This document shows positions 32,791 through 44,675 of a DNA stretch of 64,000 nucleotides, piece after piece (within the stretch, counting starts at the first letter, position 1; each line of letters opens with the position of its first letter). Made by a program: the position numbers and the translations under genes. The stretch is from Sporothrix humicola (taxonomy: Eukaryota; Ascomycota; Sordariomycetes; Ophiostomatales; Ophiostomataceae). The DNA is taken from positions 1 through 64,000 of the forward strand of contig WNYE01000025.1 of NCBI GenBank assembly GCA_021396245.1, written 5' to 3'. Under the pieces are notes generated by a model. That model saw only the letters and a list, made by a program, of their open reading frames with translations, did not search any database and had not been told where the DNA came from.

Positions 32791-34663
32791 ATGGTGTATC
32801 CCGGCACGCGAAGCACCGGCTGTAGCCTGTGCCGGAAGCGCAAGATAAAGGTATGGTTCCCCGCTCTTTTTGGGCCCATCAGCCCTTTCCCAGCGATCGC
32901 AGTACCCTGACGAGGCTGTTTCTCCTCTTTGACAGTGCGATGAGCGACGCCCTGGCTGCCGCCGCTGTGCTCTGTATGGCGCGCCGTGTCCTGGCTATGG
33001 ACGCCCTCTCGATATCCGATTCCACGATGGTCCTCACGCAGCCGTCCTGACGAGGCCTACGGGAGCATCAGGGATATCAGGAACATCGCCCGAGCATGCA
33101 ACATCCCTCACTGCAGGACATCCTATCTCCCCTCCTAGAGCTGCGACGAGTGGCTCATCTCCCGACGACTCAAGCTCTGCTCTTGTCCCTGTCCCAGCTC
33201 CAGTCTCTGTGACTGTCAATATCCCATCCTTGGTCACACCGACCACATCACCACCGAATTTATCGAATATACCTGGAGATACCGTTGCCATATCAGAGCC
33301 TCTCATCGCACAACCTCATCCAACATGGGATGATGCGTCCCTGTGCTACTTTCTCGGCGAGTACCGTGTTGCCCCACAGCCCGGCATCATCATTGGCCAC
33401 ATGGACTTCTTGTCGGAACTTTTATTCGAGTCAGCAGAAGATACAGCCTTGAGACCAGCAACATTGGCCACAGCCTGTCTCTGCTTCTCACGTTTCCGAA
33501 AGAGCCAGGAGCTGTATGCTCACGCCCGGAACCACTATGGCCATGCTCTCAAGGCGGTCAGCGCTTCAATCTCCAAGGGCCCTGACCACTGGGGAGACGA
33601 TACCCTGGCAGCCATCATGATTCTGCACATGTTTGAGGTAAGATAAGCCGTTGAGAGATATAGCCATGCCGGTGAATATTCTACTGACTTTGTGTGACTC
33701 TAGGATATCGACAGCGGCCATTCTGTCAACGCCACATCTCATCTCAAGGGCATCGCGCGTCTTTATGATTCCCGCGGACAGAACCTCTTGTCAAAGATCC
33801 CAGGCAGTCCACTCTATGGATGGATCTTCACTCACTTGGTAGGATAATTCAACAAACCAAGAATAATTTTAACCTCGTGCTAACGGAATTTACAGCAAAC
33901 ACACAGTCTGGCAACCCGAGAATATTTTGCGTGCCTATCGATCCCACAGCCCGAGCGTGCCGTTACCGACCCGGCTGGCGGCCTCGTATACATGACCGCC
34001 AAGATCAGCCGGTTTATTTCTCTGTCGGCCGAACGACAGCAGGCACTCGATGAAGCCAATGCCTCGCCCGAAGACAGGCGCGTGGCGCTCATGGCCGCCA
34101 TGCACCTGGCCATGCGCACGCAGTCCGAACTCGACGCGTGGTCCGAGTCTTTGCCCAAAACGTGGAAGCCGCGTGTGATCTGGACCTCGGAAGGAACCAC
34201 TACCGGAGCGCCTCGACGCCTCATCACCTACTCCTGCCGCTGGCTGGCCGTCGTCTCGACCATGTACCGCGCCGCCCTCGTCAAGTACTACCACACGGTG
34301 CTCTGCTGCTGCCAGACCATTCTCGAGCTTAATGTGAGCACCACCGCGGCCGAAAAAGACCTTATCAGTGCCGCCGCCGCCATGTCCAACAAGAACCTGT
34401 CGCACCTCGTCGTCATGATCTGTGACAGCCTTGCCTATGCGTTTGGCGAGGTCAGCTGCGACGGCGAGCTGTTGCCGGCACCAGACTACAAGGGCTACAG
34501 CTCGTACAGCCTGATCTGGCCACTTGTGCTTGTATCGACGTATCCGGGAAGTACAAAGGAACAAGTTGCTCTTTGCCACATGTCACTGGCGAGGATTGGA
34601 TCCATGTACGGCATCCGGCTGGCACAGTCGCCTAATAAACTGGCCGCGTACAAGTTCTTCTGA
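32791..34663 (+). CDS. Zn2Cys6 fungal transcription factor
   Basis: Four exons, 32791-32850, 32936-33637, 33704-33838 and 33896-34663, all joining in phase 0 with normal GT...AG ends, give 554 aa. The zinc cluster is complete at residues 11-38: C11-X2-C14-X6-C21-X6-C28-X2-C31-X6-C38 (GCSLCRKRKIK, then CDERRPGCRRC), interrupted by intron 1 exactly before C21. It is followed by a Ser/Pro/Thr-rich linker (about 50-140). The helical regulatory region after that (HPTWDDASLCYFLGEYRVAP, FMSELLFESAED-like segment, LATACLCFSRFRKSQELYAH) resembles the fungal-specific domain of the Fungal_trans_2 type. The C-terminal part is mainly helical and ends ...SPNKLAAYKFF. It is the only regulator in a block with two hydrolases and an exporter downstream on the same strand, so a pathway-specific role is plausible but inferred. 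Confidence 0.85.
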
Positions 34664-35267
34664 GTTAAATTGGAACTAGGTTTATCAGTCACATATCGCC
34701 ATTTCATACAGTTCAAAATGATTTATTGGATATAGCATTGGAGTTGGAGTCGGACGAATTTAATAATATTTACATTGTTTATTGGTTTCGTTGCAGCGTA
34801 AAATCTTGTGAGGTTCAACTGATGCGAGTATTAACACCGATAGGTGACGTTTGTGACGCCAATTCAGTTCCTGTTGGAGAGCATCGAGGGCTCTACTGCC
34901 AGCATTATCTGATGGCTTGTCACTATTTTACCCATGACTGTTTGAGATAGCAGGAGTATAGCACATAGAAAGAACAGAAAGATGATAGCGCTTTTTTTTG
35001 GATTTTGAAGTTTGAATTTTGAAGACAAAAATGTCAAGATATGTTAATGGCGACCGTATTATTAGTCAGCTGGACGCTTAACTCGGTATCGCCCGGCCTT
35101 GGGGGCCCGATCCTGCAACCATAGTGCTCACTCCAGTTGAACCGGACAGGTGCATAAGCTCCGAATTGCCGGTCACCGCTTCCCCTTTTTTACCGTAACC
35201 AAAGGAAGTCGCGACCGACGTCGACAAGTTGCACCCCGTTCGCACCTGCCAACACCGGTCACCTGCA
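34664..35267. other. Intergenic region between regulator and hydrolase
   Basis: 604 bp, AT-rich in the first 400 bases (3' end of the regulator gene), then more GC-rich as the promoter or leader of the hydrolase. No further gene is supported. Confidence 0.5.
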
Positions 35268-36233
35268 ATGGCAACAGAAAATGCACAGATCCCAGCTGGC
35301 CAGGGGGCTGCTGTTGCCCCTGTCCCCGCCGCCCCTTTACCTTCGTCAACCTACGATCGCTTCACGATAGCACCCGACAAAGTTGTCGTCCACAAGTGGC
35401 TCTGCGACAACACAAAACTACCCGCACGCGCCATATTCATCCTGCAGCATGGCTTTGGCGAATACGCCGAGCGGTATCTGACATCGCACTACCAGCTGAT
35501 CCCCAAACTCGTCGCCGAGGGGTTCGAAGTCTGGGCTCTCGATTATTACGGCCACGGCCGATCTCCGGGCAATCGCGGCATGGTCGATGTTGTGGCCGCG
35601 GTCCAACACCATCTCGAGATGAGAAAACGCGCCGCCGAGCGAGACCTCCCCATATTCTTGTTTGGTCACTCTCTAGGTGGGCTTGTAACGGCAGGCAGCG
35701 TCACATCACTGCCCAAAAATATTGCCGGTGTCATTCTGTCCAGTGCAGTGCTGCCAGCGGCCATGTCTAGTCTCGGCCAGGGTGCGGTCCGGCTGATTGC
35801 GAGTATCATACCATCCGTGCAGGTCCCGATTTCACGAGCACCAATCGAAGAGCTGTGCCACGACCAAGAGCAGATCCGCCTGATCATGGAGAATCCAATG
35901 AAGCACCAGCCCAAGATTTCGTTCTCAGTTGCCTCGACGGCGTTGCAAGTGGCTGGAGCCGTATGGAAGGCAGTGGAAGAAGGACGAGAAGGACGAGAAG
36001 GAGTCGACAACGCCTGGAATATGCCAACTCTGGCGATCCATTACAAGGCTGATTCGCGCGCCGAATATCGGCAGTGCGAGCGCCTCATCGGGCTGATTGC
36101 GTCAACTGACAAGGAGATGTACTCGGTTGATGGAGTCTACCATGAGCCTTTCAACGCTGCTGAAGCCGAGCGTGAACAGACGTTTCGGCATGTGCTCGAC
36201 TGGCTCACTCGGCATATTCCTCAACAATCTTGA
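35268..36233 (+). CDS. Alpha/beta hydrolase, monoacylglycerol-lipase-like (serine hydrolase S33 type)
   Basis: Intronless; ATG at 35268 (CACCTGCAATGG context) gives 321 aa. The frame is open 13 codons upstream but only from a TTG. Hydrolase_4-type features appear in order: oxyanion-region ILQHGFGEYAERY (about 58-70), VWALDYYGHGRSPGNRG, nucleophile elbow GHSLGG with Ser135, acid candidate Asp in AIHYKADSRAEY, and catalytic His in GVYHEPFN near the C terminus. A helical cap lies between, with a short direct repeat GREGREG. There is no signal peptide, so it is probably cytosolic or lipid-droplet associated. Likely substrates are glycerides or other carboxylic esters. It lies 0.6 kb after the regulator and 1 kb before a second hydrolase, all on the same strand. 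Confidence 0.85.
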   Translation: MATENAQIPAGQGAAVAPVPAAPLPSSTYDRFTIAPDKVVVHKWLCDNTKLPARAIFILQHGFGEYAERYLTSHYQLIPKLVAEGFEVWALDYYGHGRSPGNRGMVDVVAAVQHHLEMRKRAAERDLPIFLFGHSLGGLVTAGSVTSLPKNIAGVILSSAVLPAAMSSLGQGAVRLIASIIPSVQVPISRAPIEELCHDQEQIRLIMENPMKHQPKISFSVASTALQVAGAVWKAVEEGREGREGVDNAWNMPTLAIHYKADSRAEYRQCERLIGLIASTDKEMYSVDGVYHEPFNAAEAEREQTFRHVLDWLTRHIPQQS

Positions 36234-37224
36234 AAAAAATCTTGAAAATCGGCAGATCTTTTAAAATCTTCAAGAGCTCAACATCTTGATATTGACATTG
36301 ATGCGGAGAACGGGGACTGCCAGTGCCTGAAGCTCTCCACAGTGGGGGCGGGGACTGCAAAAACTCACCTTAAAGCTCAAGATCTCTCCATACCTCGTAT
36401 CAGACTACCCGTTTTCAGTTTGACTCTGAAGATCGTTCAACGGCAAACTTTATCTTCGAATCATTTTTTCCTTTTCTTTTCCTGTTTAGAAAACATGTTT
36501 TTGGAGCATCGTGGAGCCTTGTGAGGATCCTTCGTCCCCGTTTCTTTGTTCTCATAATCAGATTGTCTGCCGAGCCTTGCCCCAGTATCGAAAGTCCGCG
36601 TTCATATCCGAGTACCACGCACGGGTTGAGCTGACCCGGTCTCCCGGTGTAAGTTTTATGCTTGGCAGGCCTCCCCATTTTCCCCAGGCGTTCGAGATGT
36701 GCCCAGAAATGCGCCCAGAGATGTGCTGAGAGCTCTCTGCTCTTAGCTTCTTAGCGCCATGGCGGGCACTAACACGCTCGCAAGCTAGGCACGGAATAGG
36801 AAAGGCGGGATGATCCTCCTCATTCTCAGGGAGGAGCAAGTATTTATGTACGACGTGCTAAAAAGGGGGCATCAGTCTAACAAAACCAAATGAACAGAAG
36901 AAAAGACCGCCAAAGAGACCGCCTCATTCGCGAATCGTGCGCGCATCATTCTCACACTCAGACACAAGGGCCGATATAATAAGTCTCTGCCTGTTGTTGG
37001 ACGCCCGACTTAGACCGGCCGTCAGCCTCAAGTTTGACGACTTGGACGGGCTCAACGCCGAGATTCTGGGTTTCGGGTCTCCGTGGAGTCGGCAGGCAGC
37101 AAGATTAGCTCACAAAACTCGCTCATACAACGAACATTTCGACTGCAGTTTCTCCCAACCTCACCCAACGTTGTCAAGTTTGTTGACTTGGCATTTGTGT
37201 CATTGCAAACGTCAGTCAGCAGCC
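36234..37224. other. Intergenic region between the two hydrolase genes
   Basis: About 1 kb with no gene recognised. The plus-strand open frame 36937-37470 includes the true first exon of the next gene, but its upstream part is not conserved-looking and is read as leader. Confidence 0.5.
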
Positions 37225-38625
37225 ATGGAGCCCAGAGAAGCTGAAGAGGCTTCTCGTCGCGCGGCGCGATCGACGTTTTGGAGCAGGCTGTACCTGATGT
37301 CCAGACTTGTGGCGCTTCTGCCCAAGATTCTGGTCTCTTTTACCATTCGACGGCTCTTTGGCCCAAAATCAGACTTACCGGGCGATCTGCAACGGTCCAT
37401 CGTTCGGGAGTATGTCGTCCTCCAACGGAACTTTCCATGTCGCCGAAGACGCTGGAGAGGGATAAAATAAAAAGTACTTTGCCTTTGCTTTATTTCAACA
37501 TACTAACGTTTGACTCTTTATCTCTCCAACCACAGGGCCAGCACATTGCCTCTTCGTCTTTTGCACGGTCGGGCAGTACCATTCGACACTCAGTCAGTCC
37601 TGTCGGCGCCTCGTTTCAAAAACTACGACGGCCAGCTGTGCACAAAAGTATCGACAGGCCTGGGCTCTGCGTACTGGATCTGCAAGGGCCGGCCACGCAA
37701 ATCGTCAGAGCCTCCAAGGACGGCTCACCTTAATCCCCAACACAGCGACCTTGTGTTGCTATACATCCATGGCGGCGCCTACGTCTTTGGTGAGCCGCTG
37801 GCTTCAACGCTTCTGTTGTTGAGAGCTGCCGAAATCGCAGCCGCCCGCGGCGTCAATGTCAGCATCTTGTCGGCCGGTTACACACTGGCGCCCACCGGCA
37901 CTTTTCCAGAACAGCAACGCCAGGCCGTTGCGGCGTATCGCTACCTGCTGGACGTCGAGCACATTTCGCCCGACAAGATTGTCGTCGCTGGCGAGTCGGC
38001 GGGTGCCCATTTGGCCATCACTTGCATGATGGGCATTGCGCAGGCTAAGCTGCCGAAACCGGCCGCATCGCTTTTACTGTTCCCCTGGATCAGCCTGACC
38101 AACTCGTCGCCGTCCTTTGAGCGCAACAAGCACAAGGATGTGCTGACGAAAACGCTGCTGGACCGGTGCGCAACAGAAGTGCTGGGCATGGATGCAGAGG
38201 CTGCCCTCAATACAACTTCCGAGGGCAACGGCAACACGTACGAAGGCGTCAACTGGGGCCAGCTGGAGCTCGTAGACCTAACACGTCCGCCGACAATGGG
38301 TACCTCTGAGCCCCTCTCATGGAAGAGCATTCTGCCCTCGTTTACGTGGATCAATGTGGGCGAGCATGACATGTTCTTTGACGACATTATGACTTTCCGC
38401 AGCAATGCCGAGGCAGACGGCGCTTGCATTGAACTCGACGTTACACCCAAGAAGCCGCATGGATGGCACGCTGGCGACCGTCCCAATGCCAACAAACTGA
38501 TCAATATGGACCCAGAGACGCCGGTCCCAGCAGGCATGCTTCCCGGCTGCGAGAATGTAGGCCATGCGCTGCTGAGGGTATTTGACGAAGGTGTGAGTAA
38601 AGCAGGCAGCCGGGCCGAACAGTGA
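37225..38625 (+). CDS. Alpha/beta hydrolase, hormone-sensitive-lipase (HGG/GxSxG) family
   Basis: Exons 37225-37409 and 37536-38625 (126-nt intron, GTATGT donor, TACTAAC branch, CCACAG acceptor) give 424 aa. A hydrophobic, basic N-terminal segment (about residues 18-45: FWSRLYLMSRLVALLPKILV) may anchor the protein to a membrane. The HSL-type core follows: oxyanion motif YIHGGAYVFGEP (138-149), nucleophile elbow VVAGESAGAHLA with Ser216, acid Asp in NVGEHDMFFDD, and His in KKPHGWHAG. This family covers esterases and lipases acting on short acyl esters, steroid esters or lactones. It differs from the preceding S33-type hydrolase, so the two are not a recent duplication. The exact substrate is unknown. 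Confidence 0.83.
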
Positions 38626-39676
38626 TTTCTCGCCTCCAAAAACATGAGATTTCGATATATTCTCCCTTAACAGACAAAGAAAAGGGAGAAAACAATGTTA
38701 AAAGTCGACATAAAGGCCTGTCTCCTTACCTAATAAAACAGCAGTGGAGCAGAACCAATCTCGAGACGTTCTGCAAAACCTGGGGAAGGCGTGAGAAGCC
38801 ACCTGCACGTGGCTTGTGGTGGGTAGTGAGTGAGATTTGGGAATCTAGAAGCCGTTGACTTGTCAGCCTGTGAATCAACGTACGACATTTATTTACTTTG
38901 GCATTTAGACGTCTGAAGTCTGAAGGGAGTCTTTCAGAAATCAATCAGGAACCATAAAGTACAATGTACGGAGTACTTTTTTAAGTTTTAATTTTAATTA
39001 TTTTGACTCACTTCAACTTCATTACATGTCCCTCTCTCTTCTCCCGCTTTTCATGACCGATGTGAATCAGCAACAAGAAGACAATACGGGACGTTATATG
39101 CAAGACGAAAACAAAATAAACACGAATACCGAGTACACGAGCTGTCCCTCTTTACGTTTCCCCGCCAAGACTTGCTGAAAATGAGGAGAAGACGAAAAAG
39201 TATGGAATGAAGAAAGAAAAAAGAGACGAAAATGGCAGTTTAGCGATAAGCGACGAGACGAAAAAAGAAAAGAAACAAAGGGGCCGCGGCTCATTTTACT
39301 GTCGCAGTGTCCAATCATGCACGGTGCAGAGTCAATGACCGCATGTGATGCACTAACGAGTGTAAGTAGGTGTAGAGGAGGTGCTGTTGGAGGCTGTAGA
39401 GATCAGCCTCCAGCAGTTTGTGCCTGCTTTGGCCAGTAACGAACTTGCTTCTCCGCGTATAAAACAGCTTAGAACGAGTCTCGAAGCAGAGTTTAAAGAG
39501 GTGAAAGAGGTCAAAGAGGTAAAAAAGAAGGTAGATCGGGCCTTCCCCCGCAAACCAGTTGCCACCAATTCTCCAGTTGGCGCTTCTTTCCCTCTTTGCC
39601 CTCTTTCCCCGCCCCAGCCAGCCTCCCTTGATAGCACCCCCTCCCTGGGGAAGGCGGCGAAAACCTGAGAGAAGAC

Positions 39677-39700
39677 GGGGAGATAAACGGGGAGATAAAC
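39677..39700. repeat. Two tandem copies of a 12-mer (GGGGAGATAAAC)
   Basis: Two exact adjacent copies of GGGGAGATAAAC in non-coding DNA. Probably replication slippage; no function is inferred. Confidence 0.8.
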
Positions 39701-40445
39701 GGCAAGTCCAGCTTGGTTGACCAAATTATCGGGGAAAGAGCGACCCAATGTTGAGGATGAAAACAAACAGTCAGTACCAAAAAGTCGACAAAGGTCGCCG
39801 TCCTCGACATTTTGGGAAAGTACTCCGCAGGTAGTGCGAAATACGGAGACGTGAAAGACATAAAAAAGCACACTAAGAGCTCGATCGTGGTTTCCCCCGC
39901 GTTTTGAGCTTGTGGGGATGAGCTTGTGCTTGGTGGCTCTTGGTTTTTGGGCTGTCTTGGGCCACTTTGCGGCTTGTTTTGTGGACTCTTTGGCCTGTGC
40001 TTCTTGGCTTGTTGACTTGACTTTTCGACTCTTTGCCGTCGCGGAATGCAATGTATAACTTCGTACTCGCAAGATGTCGATTCGCAAGAATTCACCAAAA
40101 GGCGGGGACGCACATGTGAGGCCGTGCCAAGAAGAGGAGGGTCGAAAAGGTGCATCTGGGGACATCGCAAGACATCGTTAGATAACTCTAGACGTCTTTA
40201 GGCCTCGAAATGTCTTGGGGGCGTTGCTAGAATAGAACGAATCCGGGGTACGGTGTGCAGTGTTTAAAATGTCTGTGTGATATCGTGTGTGAAGAAGCGT
40301 GTGAAGACAAGGAAAGAGCAGGAAAGGGTGGTGCACAAACAGTTGCGATTCGCTGGGTGGCGGCTTCCGTTTGTGTCCATTTGTGTGTCTCGTCCGAATT
40401 AGGCAAGTACACGTCCTCAACGACTGCCCTCGAGTCTCGTCGACT

Positions 40446-40460
40446 CCCCCCCCCCCCCCC
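40446..40460. repeat. C15 homopolymer
   Basis: A 15-base C run followed by T5, in the interval upstream of the MFS gene. Length is likely variable. Confidence 0.85.
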
Positions 40461-41118
40461 TTTTTCTACTGTCTGTTTTTCACGATTTCATTGTCGCGTG
40501 TACATGCCCTTGTTCTTTTGACGCTTTTGGTGCATACTCAATATTAGGTATTGGTCACAAGCGGGCAAACGACAAAGTGCACTTTTTCGCCCTGCATCTG
40601 CGACTATTGCCCTTTGACCTGGGCTGGGCCCAAAAACGGCCCCAAAATGGCCCCAGTAACAACGTGGGACAAGAGTAAGTCAAGTTCTCGCCCTCGCCGC
40701 ACTACGGATGTCGTCTGTTCCGGCCAATGAGTGGCTAGAAATAACAACTCACGAAGTAGTCTGCAAGACCTGTTTCCAAGACGAGTCGGGGAGTAGTCAA
40801 GGGAAGTCCCCAAGAGAACCCAAAAAGACCGGTCTACGACACAACACCAAAAAGAGGAGAAGATAGAGGAGAATCTAGGCCGAGGCCAGAATCATATCTG
40901 AAAGAGAGTACCAGGATGCAAATAAGAGTACAAATAAACTGGCACCCTACTCGCACAAAGAAAGCCGTCGATGAGTTCAAACGACGGGAATCTTCTCGCT
41001 GATATTCGACAAGGAATCTGGCACTTTGATTCATGTCTGTGCCCCGTTTACTGAAGATCACCACCTCTCACTATTTTTATTACTTCCTTCTTCAACCACG
41101 ACAGCACCATACGTCACC

Positions 41119-42916
41119 ATGAGCGAACACTCATCAAATAAAGACCCCGTTACGGGCATGGAAGAGGTTGAACATGCCGTGACTCAACCGAGCATCAACA
41201 ACAATGGTGGAGAGAAGGGCGGCGTCGTCGAAGACGATGAGGCTGCTCATCGGCCCAAGGTGTGTACACTCGCCTGGTTTTATTTTGTGCCACTGTATGT
41301 CGCCCATACTAACTCACCACCACCAGCTGTCCGATATTCGCTTCATTCTGGTGCTCGTCGGCTTCGGCATGGCCTTTATCGGCTCGCAGTTCCAGCCCCT
41401 CATCTTTGCCGCGATTATCCCTGAGATCGCGGCCAGTCTCAACGCCCACGATCTTCTCGTCTGGTTCTTCTCCGTACCCCTCGTCGCCATTGGTGTCATT
41501 GCACCCTTTATCGGCCCTCTTGCCGATCTGTTTGGCCGTAAGCCTATTTCGTTGGCCGGTGTGCTATCGTCCATGATTGGTATGATCGTCGTGGCAGCCA
41601 CGCCCAATTCGGCGGGCTTCATCGCCGGCATGGTTCTCACGGGTATGGGCATCGCCGCTGAGGAGCTCATGGCCATTACGGCCATTGTCGAGATTGTTCC
41701 CCGACGTTACCGCGGCTACTATGTTGCCATCATGGTCGCTGCCTTCCTGCCTTTTGCTCCAGGCTCACTGTATGGTGTCCTCATCACCCAGGTCAGCTGG
41801 CGCTACTGCGGTGCCTTTATCGCCATCTGGAACTTCCTCACGGCCATACTCATCTTCTTCTTCTACAATCCGCCGCCGCGCACCAACAGTGCTGGTTTGA
41901 CCCGCATGGAAATGGTTAAGCGTATCGACTTTGTCGGCGGCTTCCTCATGTCGGGCGGTCTCGTCATGTTCCTGGTCGGCTTCAACTGGGGCGGCCAAAT
42001 GTACCCATGGCACTCGGCCCGCGTCATTTCGTTCCTGACCATTGGCTGCTTCCTCATTGTCTTGTTCTTCTTCTACGAAGCCTTCTGGGCGCCATACCCT
42101 ATGTTCCCCAAGCGTCTCATGCAGCACACCCGCACGTTCATGGCCCTCATGGTCGTCATCATGATGGCCGGCATCAACTATATCCCCGTGCTCTTCTTCT
42201 GGGTCCTGCAGGCCGTCGCCGTCTACGACTCGAACAAGCTGGAGCTCGGCATCCGCACGCTGCCCTTTGGCTTCTGTATCCTGGGCGGTGCGCTTATTTC
42301 GGCCATTATTGTCTCGGCGTTTAAGAGCCACCTGCGCCTCATCATGTCGGCCTTCTGTATCATCCAGGTCGTCGCCATTGGCTCGTTGACGGCCGTCGAC
42401 CCGTACAACATCAGCACCGTGTGGGCCCCGCTTGTGCTGGGTCTCATGGGTGTCGGCGGTGTGCTCATCCCCAACCAGATCATCATCACGATTATCTGCC
42501 CCGACGACCTGATCGCCACAGCCACGTGCCTGACTGTGTCTCTGCGCGCCGTCGGCCAGGTCATTGGCACCAGCGTTTTCTACACCCAGTTTGTCTCGGT
42601 CCTCACAGCCAAGACGCTGAAGATCGTGATCCCTGTTGCTATGAACGTCGGCATCGGCGACTTCCCCACGCTTTCCGGCATGATGCCCGAGCTCGTGTCG
42701 ACGCCTTACAAGGAGTGGGCCCTCACTATCCCAGCCCTGACGACCCAGGACAAGATTGACACGCTGCACAAGGCTGTCATCCAGGCCTTTGGTGAAGCAT
42801 TCCCGCGGGTTTACTACATCTCGATTGCTTTTGGTGTGACTGCCGTGATTGCCAGCTTCTTTATTGAGAGCCTGGGCAAGCTGATGGACGAGCACATTGC
42901 CGTTCATTACTTTTAA
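41119..42916 (+). CDS. MFS transporter, TRI12 (trichothecene efflux pump)-like family
   Basis: Exons 41119-41259 and 41327-42916 (67-nt intron, GTGTGT donor, CACCAG acceptor) give 576 aa. The hydrophilic, acidic N terminus (MSEHSSNKDPVTGMEEVEH) precedes about 14 hydrophobic segments. MFS motifs include GPLADLFGRKP in the loop after TM2, an EIVPRRYRG loop, and a TM5-like FLPFAPGSLYGVLI. The overall order, with SDIRFILVLVGFGMAFIGSQ at the start and MSGGLVMFLVGFNWGGQMYP WHSA-like central part, fits the TRI12/DHA2-type fungal exporters. The C-terminal half contains a long hydrophilic loop before the last helix (about 510-540). The probable role is proton-driven export of a small organic compound at the plasma membrane. 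It is the last gene of the regulator/hydrolase block but is separated from it by 2.5 kb. Confidence 0.86.
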
Positions 42917-43631
42917 GGAAGACTAGAAAAGTTCAAATGAGTTGGACTAAAATGATATCCCACGATGGAATGTATGGAAGGGTTTTCTATTTCTCGTTAT
43001 GTTACACATTCGCTATGATTTTTCAAGTACATAGTTATGAAATTTTATAATGTTCATTCAAACTTTTGTTTGTTCCCCTTTCCCATCTTCCTACCCAACG
43101 GGCCGGGTATTAGAGGGTCGCAGTATTCCGCATGTTAGTCGTTGCGGCTCTGCTCAAGTGCTTACTGATGTGATGTGTGGGTATGTCAGATGTGTTGGAA
43201 AATACGGTGTGATCTTGGTGGCTTTGGGCGGCAAATGAGAACCCAACCAGCGCCCAACGCCAACCAGTGCCCAAAGTAAGCATCGCCATCTCACCGTTTT
43301 CACTTCTGATAGGCTACGTTCTGATTTCGTACAGCGAACATTTCTTTTCCGTTTTTGCATCGTGAGCCACATCAACACCGGCATGCTGTTTGAGTCACTT
43401 GATCCATCGGATCGTTGGGCAGAGATGCCAGCATGGCCTCGTGGCTATTTACTTCGGGAGGTGACGTATGCCGTAGAAAGTAATGTTCAAATTAACGAGG
43501 GTGTATGTATGATGTATGACGAAAAGAAAAAGGGCCCACCCATGCCAGACCCAATGATCGCACGCAGAGCTACATGAAACAGGTAGGAAAACAAAATGAA
43601 AAAAAGACACGAGAAAACGAGAGCGCCTCGA
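42917..43631. other. Convergent intergenic region, no gene
   Basis: 715 bp between the 3' ends of the MFS gene and EMC2. It is AT-rich near the MFS end. Nothing recognisable. Confidence 0.5.
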
Positions 43632-44675
43632 CTACCGCACAACTGATGCCGTCTCGCCGGCCAGCAGTTCACGTGCTGCCGCAATCTCAGCCTCGTCGTA
43701 TCCACTCCAGTGCGCCTCCTTGGCCGTGTACCGCCGCACAATCTCGGACAGCTTCTCGGTCGCCAGCTGTGACAGACGCTCCACGGTCGCCGTGTCGGGC
43801 AATGAAAAGTCTTCCTCGGAGTCGTTGTTGTTGTGCCTTGCCTTGGGCCACTTGCCGCTGTTCTTGAGGACAAACGACGTCACCACCTTGAGCCCGTAGA
43901 ACCCTCTTAAGTAGTCGTCGCACAGTTCGATGCTCCGGCAGAACCGTTTCAGGGACTCGGCTGCGTATTTTGGGATGGCGGATGCCGCGTCGCTGCTGGC
44001 AGTGGATGCCGCCATGTATTGAATCTCGCCCATGCGCGCGTGAATGTTCCATGCGTTCGGCGATAGAACAAGCACTTCTTCGAGGGCGTAGATCGACTGC
44101 GGGTAGAGGCCCTGTTCCAGGTAGACGTCGGACAGCTCGGCCCATGCCTCGGCGTCGGTGGGCGAAAAGTCGAGCAGCGCAACCAGGCCGGTGACAGCCT
44201 CGGCCGTCTTTCCTATCGACCGCAAGAGGGCAATTCTTCTTTTGTGGATGGGCTATGCTGTTAGCGGAGCTCATTTCATCTGCCTCGAGTATCCTGGACT
44301 CACCACGTTCGTCGGGTCTTTCGCCAGAATGTCGTCGTAGCCCTTAAGAACATCCTGCAGGCTCTTGTCGTCATTGGCCTCTGCTTCCTTGACAAGACCC
44401 TGCAGGGCCATAACCCGGTCGTTTTCGTCGCCGAACCGCTTCACCAGCCGCCGGATGCACTCCCGGGCCGACTCGAGATCACCTGTCCGCAGACATGAGA
44501 TCAACAGGTTCTCGTACGACAGCCAGACCTCGGGGCTTTCAATGGGCGAGACGAGCGACTCGAGAGCCGACGCGCCGACGCTGCTTGGCAATTCCTTGAG
44601 GACGGCCGGCGCCCGCTGCGACAGCGACAGCGCCTCGGCCGGCGTGAGGTGGCTGGGTGGGTGGAGGAGGGACAT
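43632..44675 (-). CDS. EMC2: ER membrane protein complex subunit 2 (EMC2)
   Basis: Two exons on the minus strand, 44675-44304 and 44252-43632, with a 51-nt intron (GTGAGT donor, CATAG acceptor), give 330 aa. The join reads ...ILAKDPTNV-PIHKRRIALL, matching the EMC2 signature (DPTN followed by a basic RKRRIA-type stretch). TPR-like helices follow: AVTGLVALLDFSPTDAEAWA, SDVYLEQGLYPQSIYALEEV and PNAWNIHARMGEIQYM. There is no signal peptide or membrane segment, as expected for the cytosolic TPR scaffold of the EMC, which inserts tail-anchored and multipass proteins into the ER. The C-terminal region has an acidic loop (NNNDSEEDFS). It shares a divergent 0.8-kb promoter region with AP-3 delta. Confidence 0.9.

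Larger units (their letters stand above)
38626..41118. other. 2.5-kb intergenic region before the MFS gene
   Basis: No gene is supported. Two overlapping minus-strand open frames (39353-40165 and 39511-40170) cover each other in different frames and have artefact-like composition. The region holds a perfect double 12-mer (39677-39700), a 9-bp-period GAGGTCAAA-like repeat near 39498-39527 and a C15 run (40446-40460). Confidence 0.5.

Noticed and set aside
39353..40165. 270-codon minus-strand frame upstream of the MFS gene
   Set aside because: Overlapped by another long frame in a different phase, contains slippage repeats, and has no motif or gene-like codon use.
41765..42907. 380-codon open frame antisense to the MFS transporter
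   Set aside because: It is a shadow of a GC-rich coding region: charged, repeat-like composition (His/Asp/Glu/Arg) and no domain, while the sense frame has clear MFS features.
29896..42916. Secondary-metabolite biosynthetic cluster
   Set aside because: No polyketide synthase, peptide synthetase, terpene cyclase or P450 is encoded; only regulator, hydrolases, peptidase-like protein and exporter.
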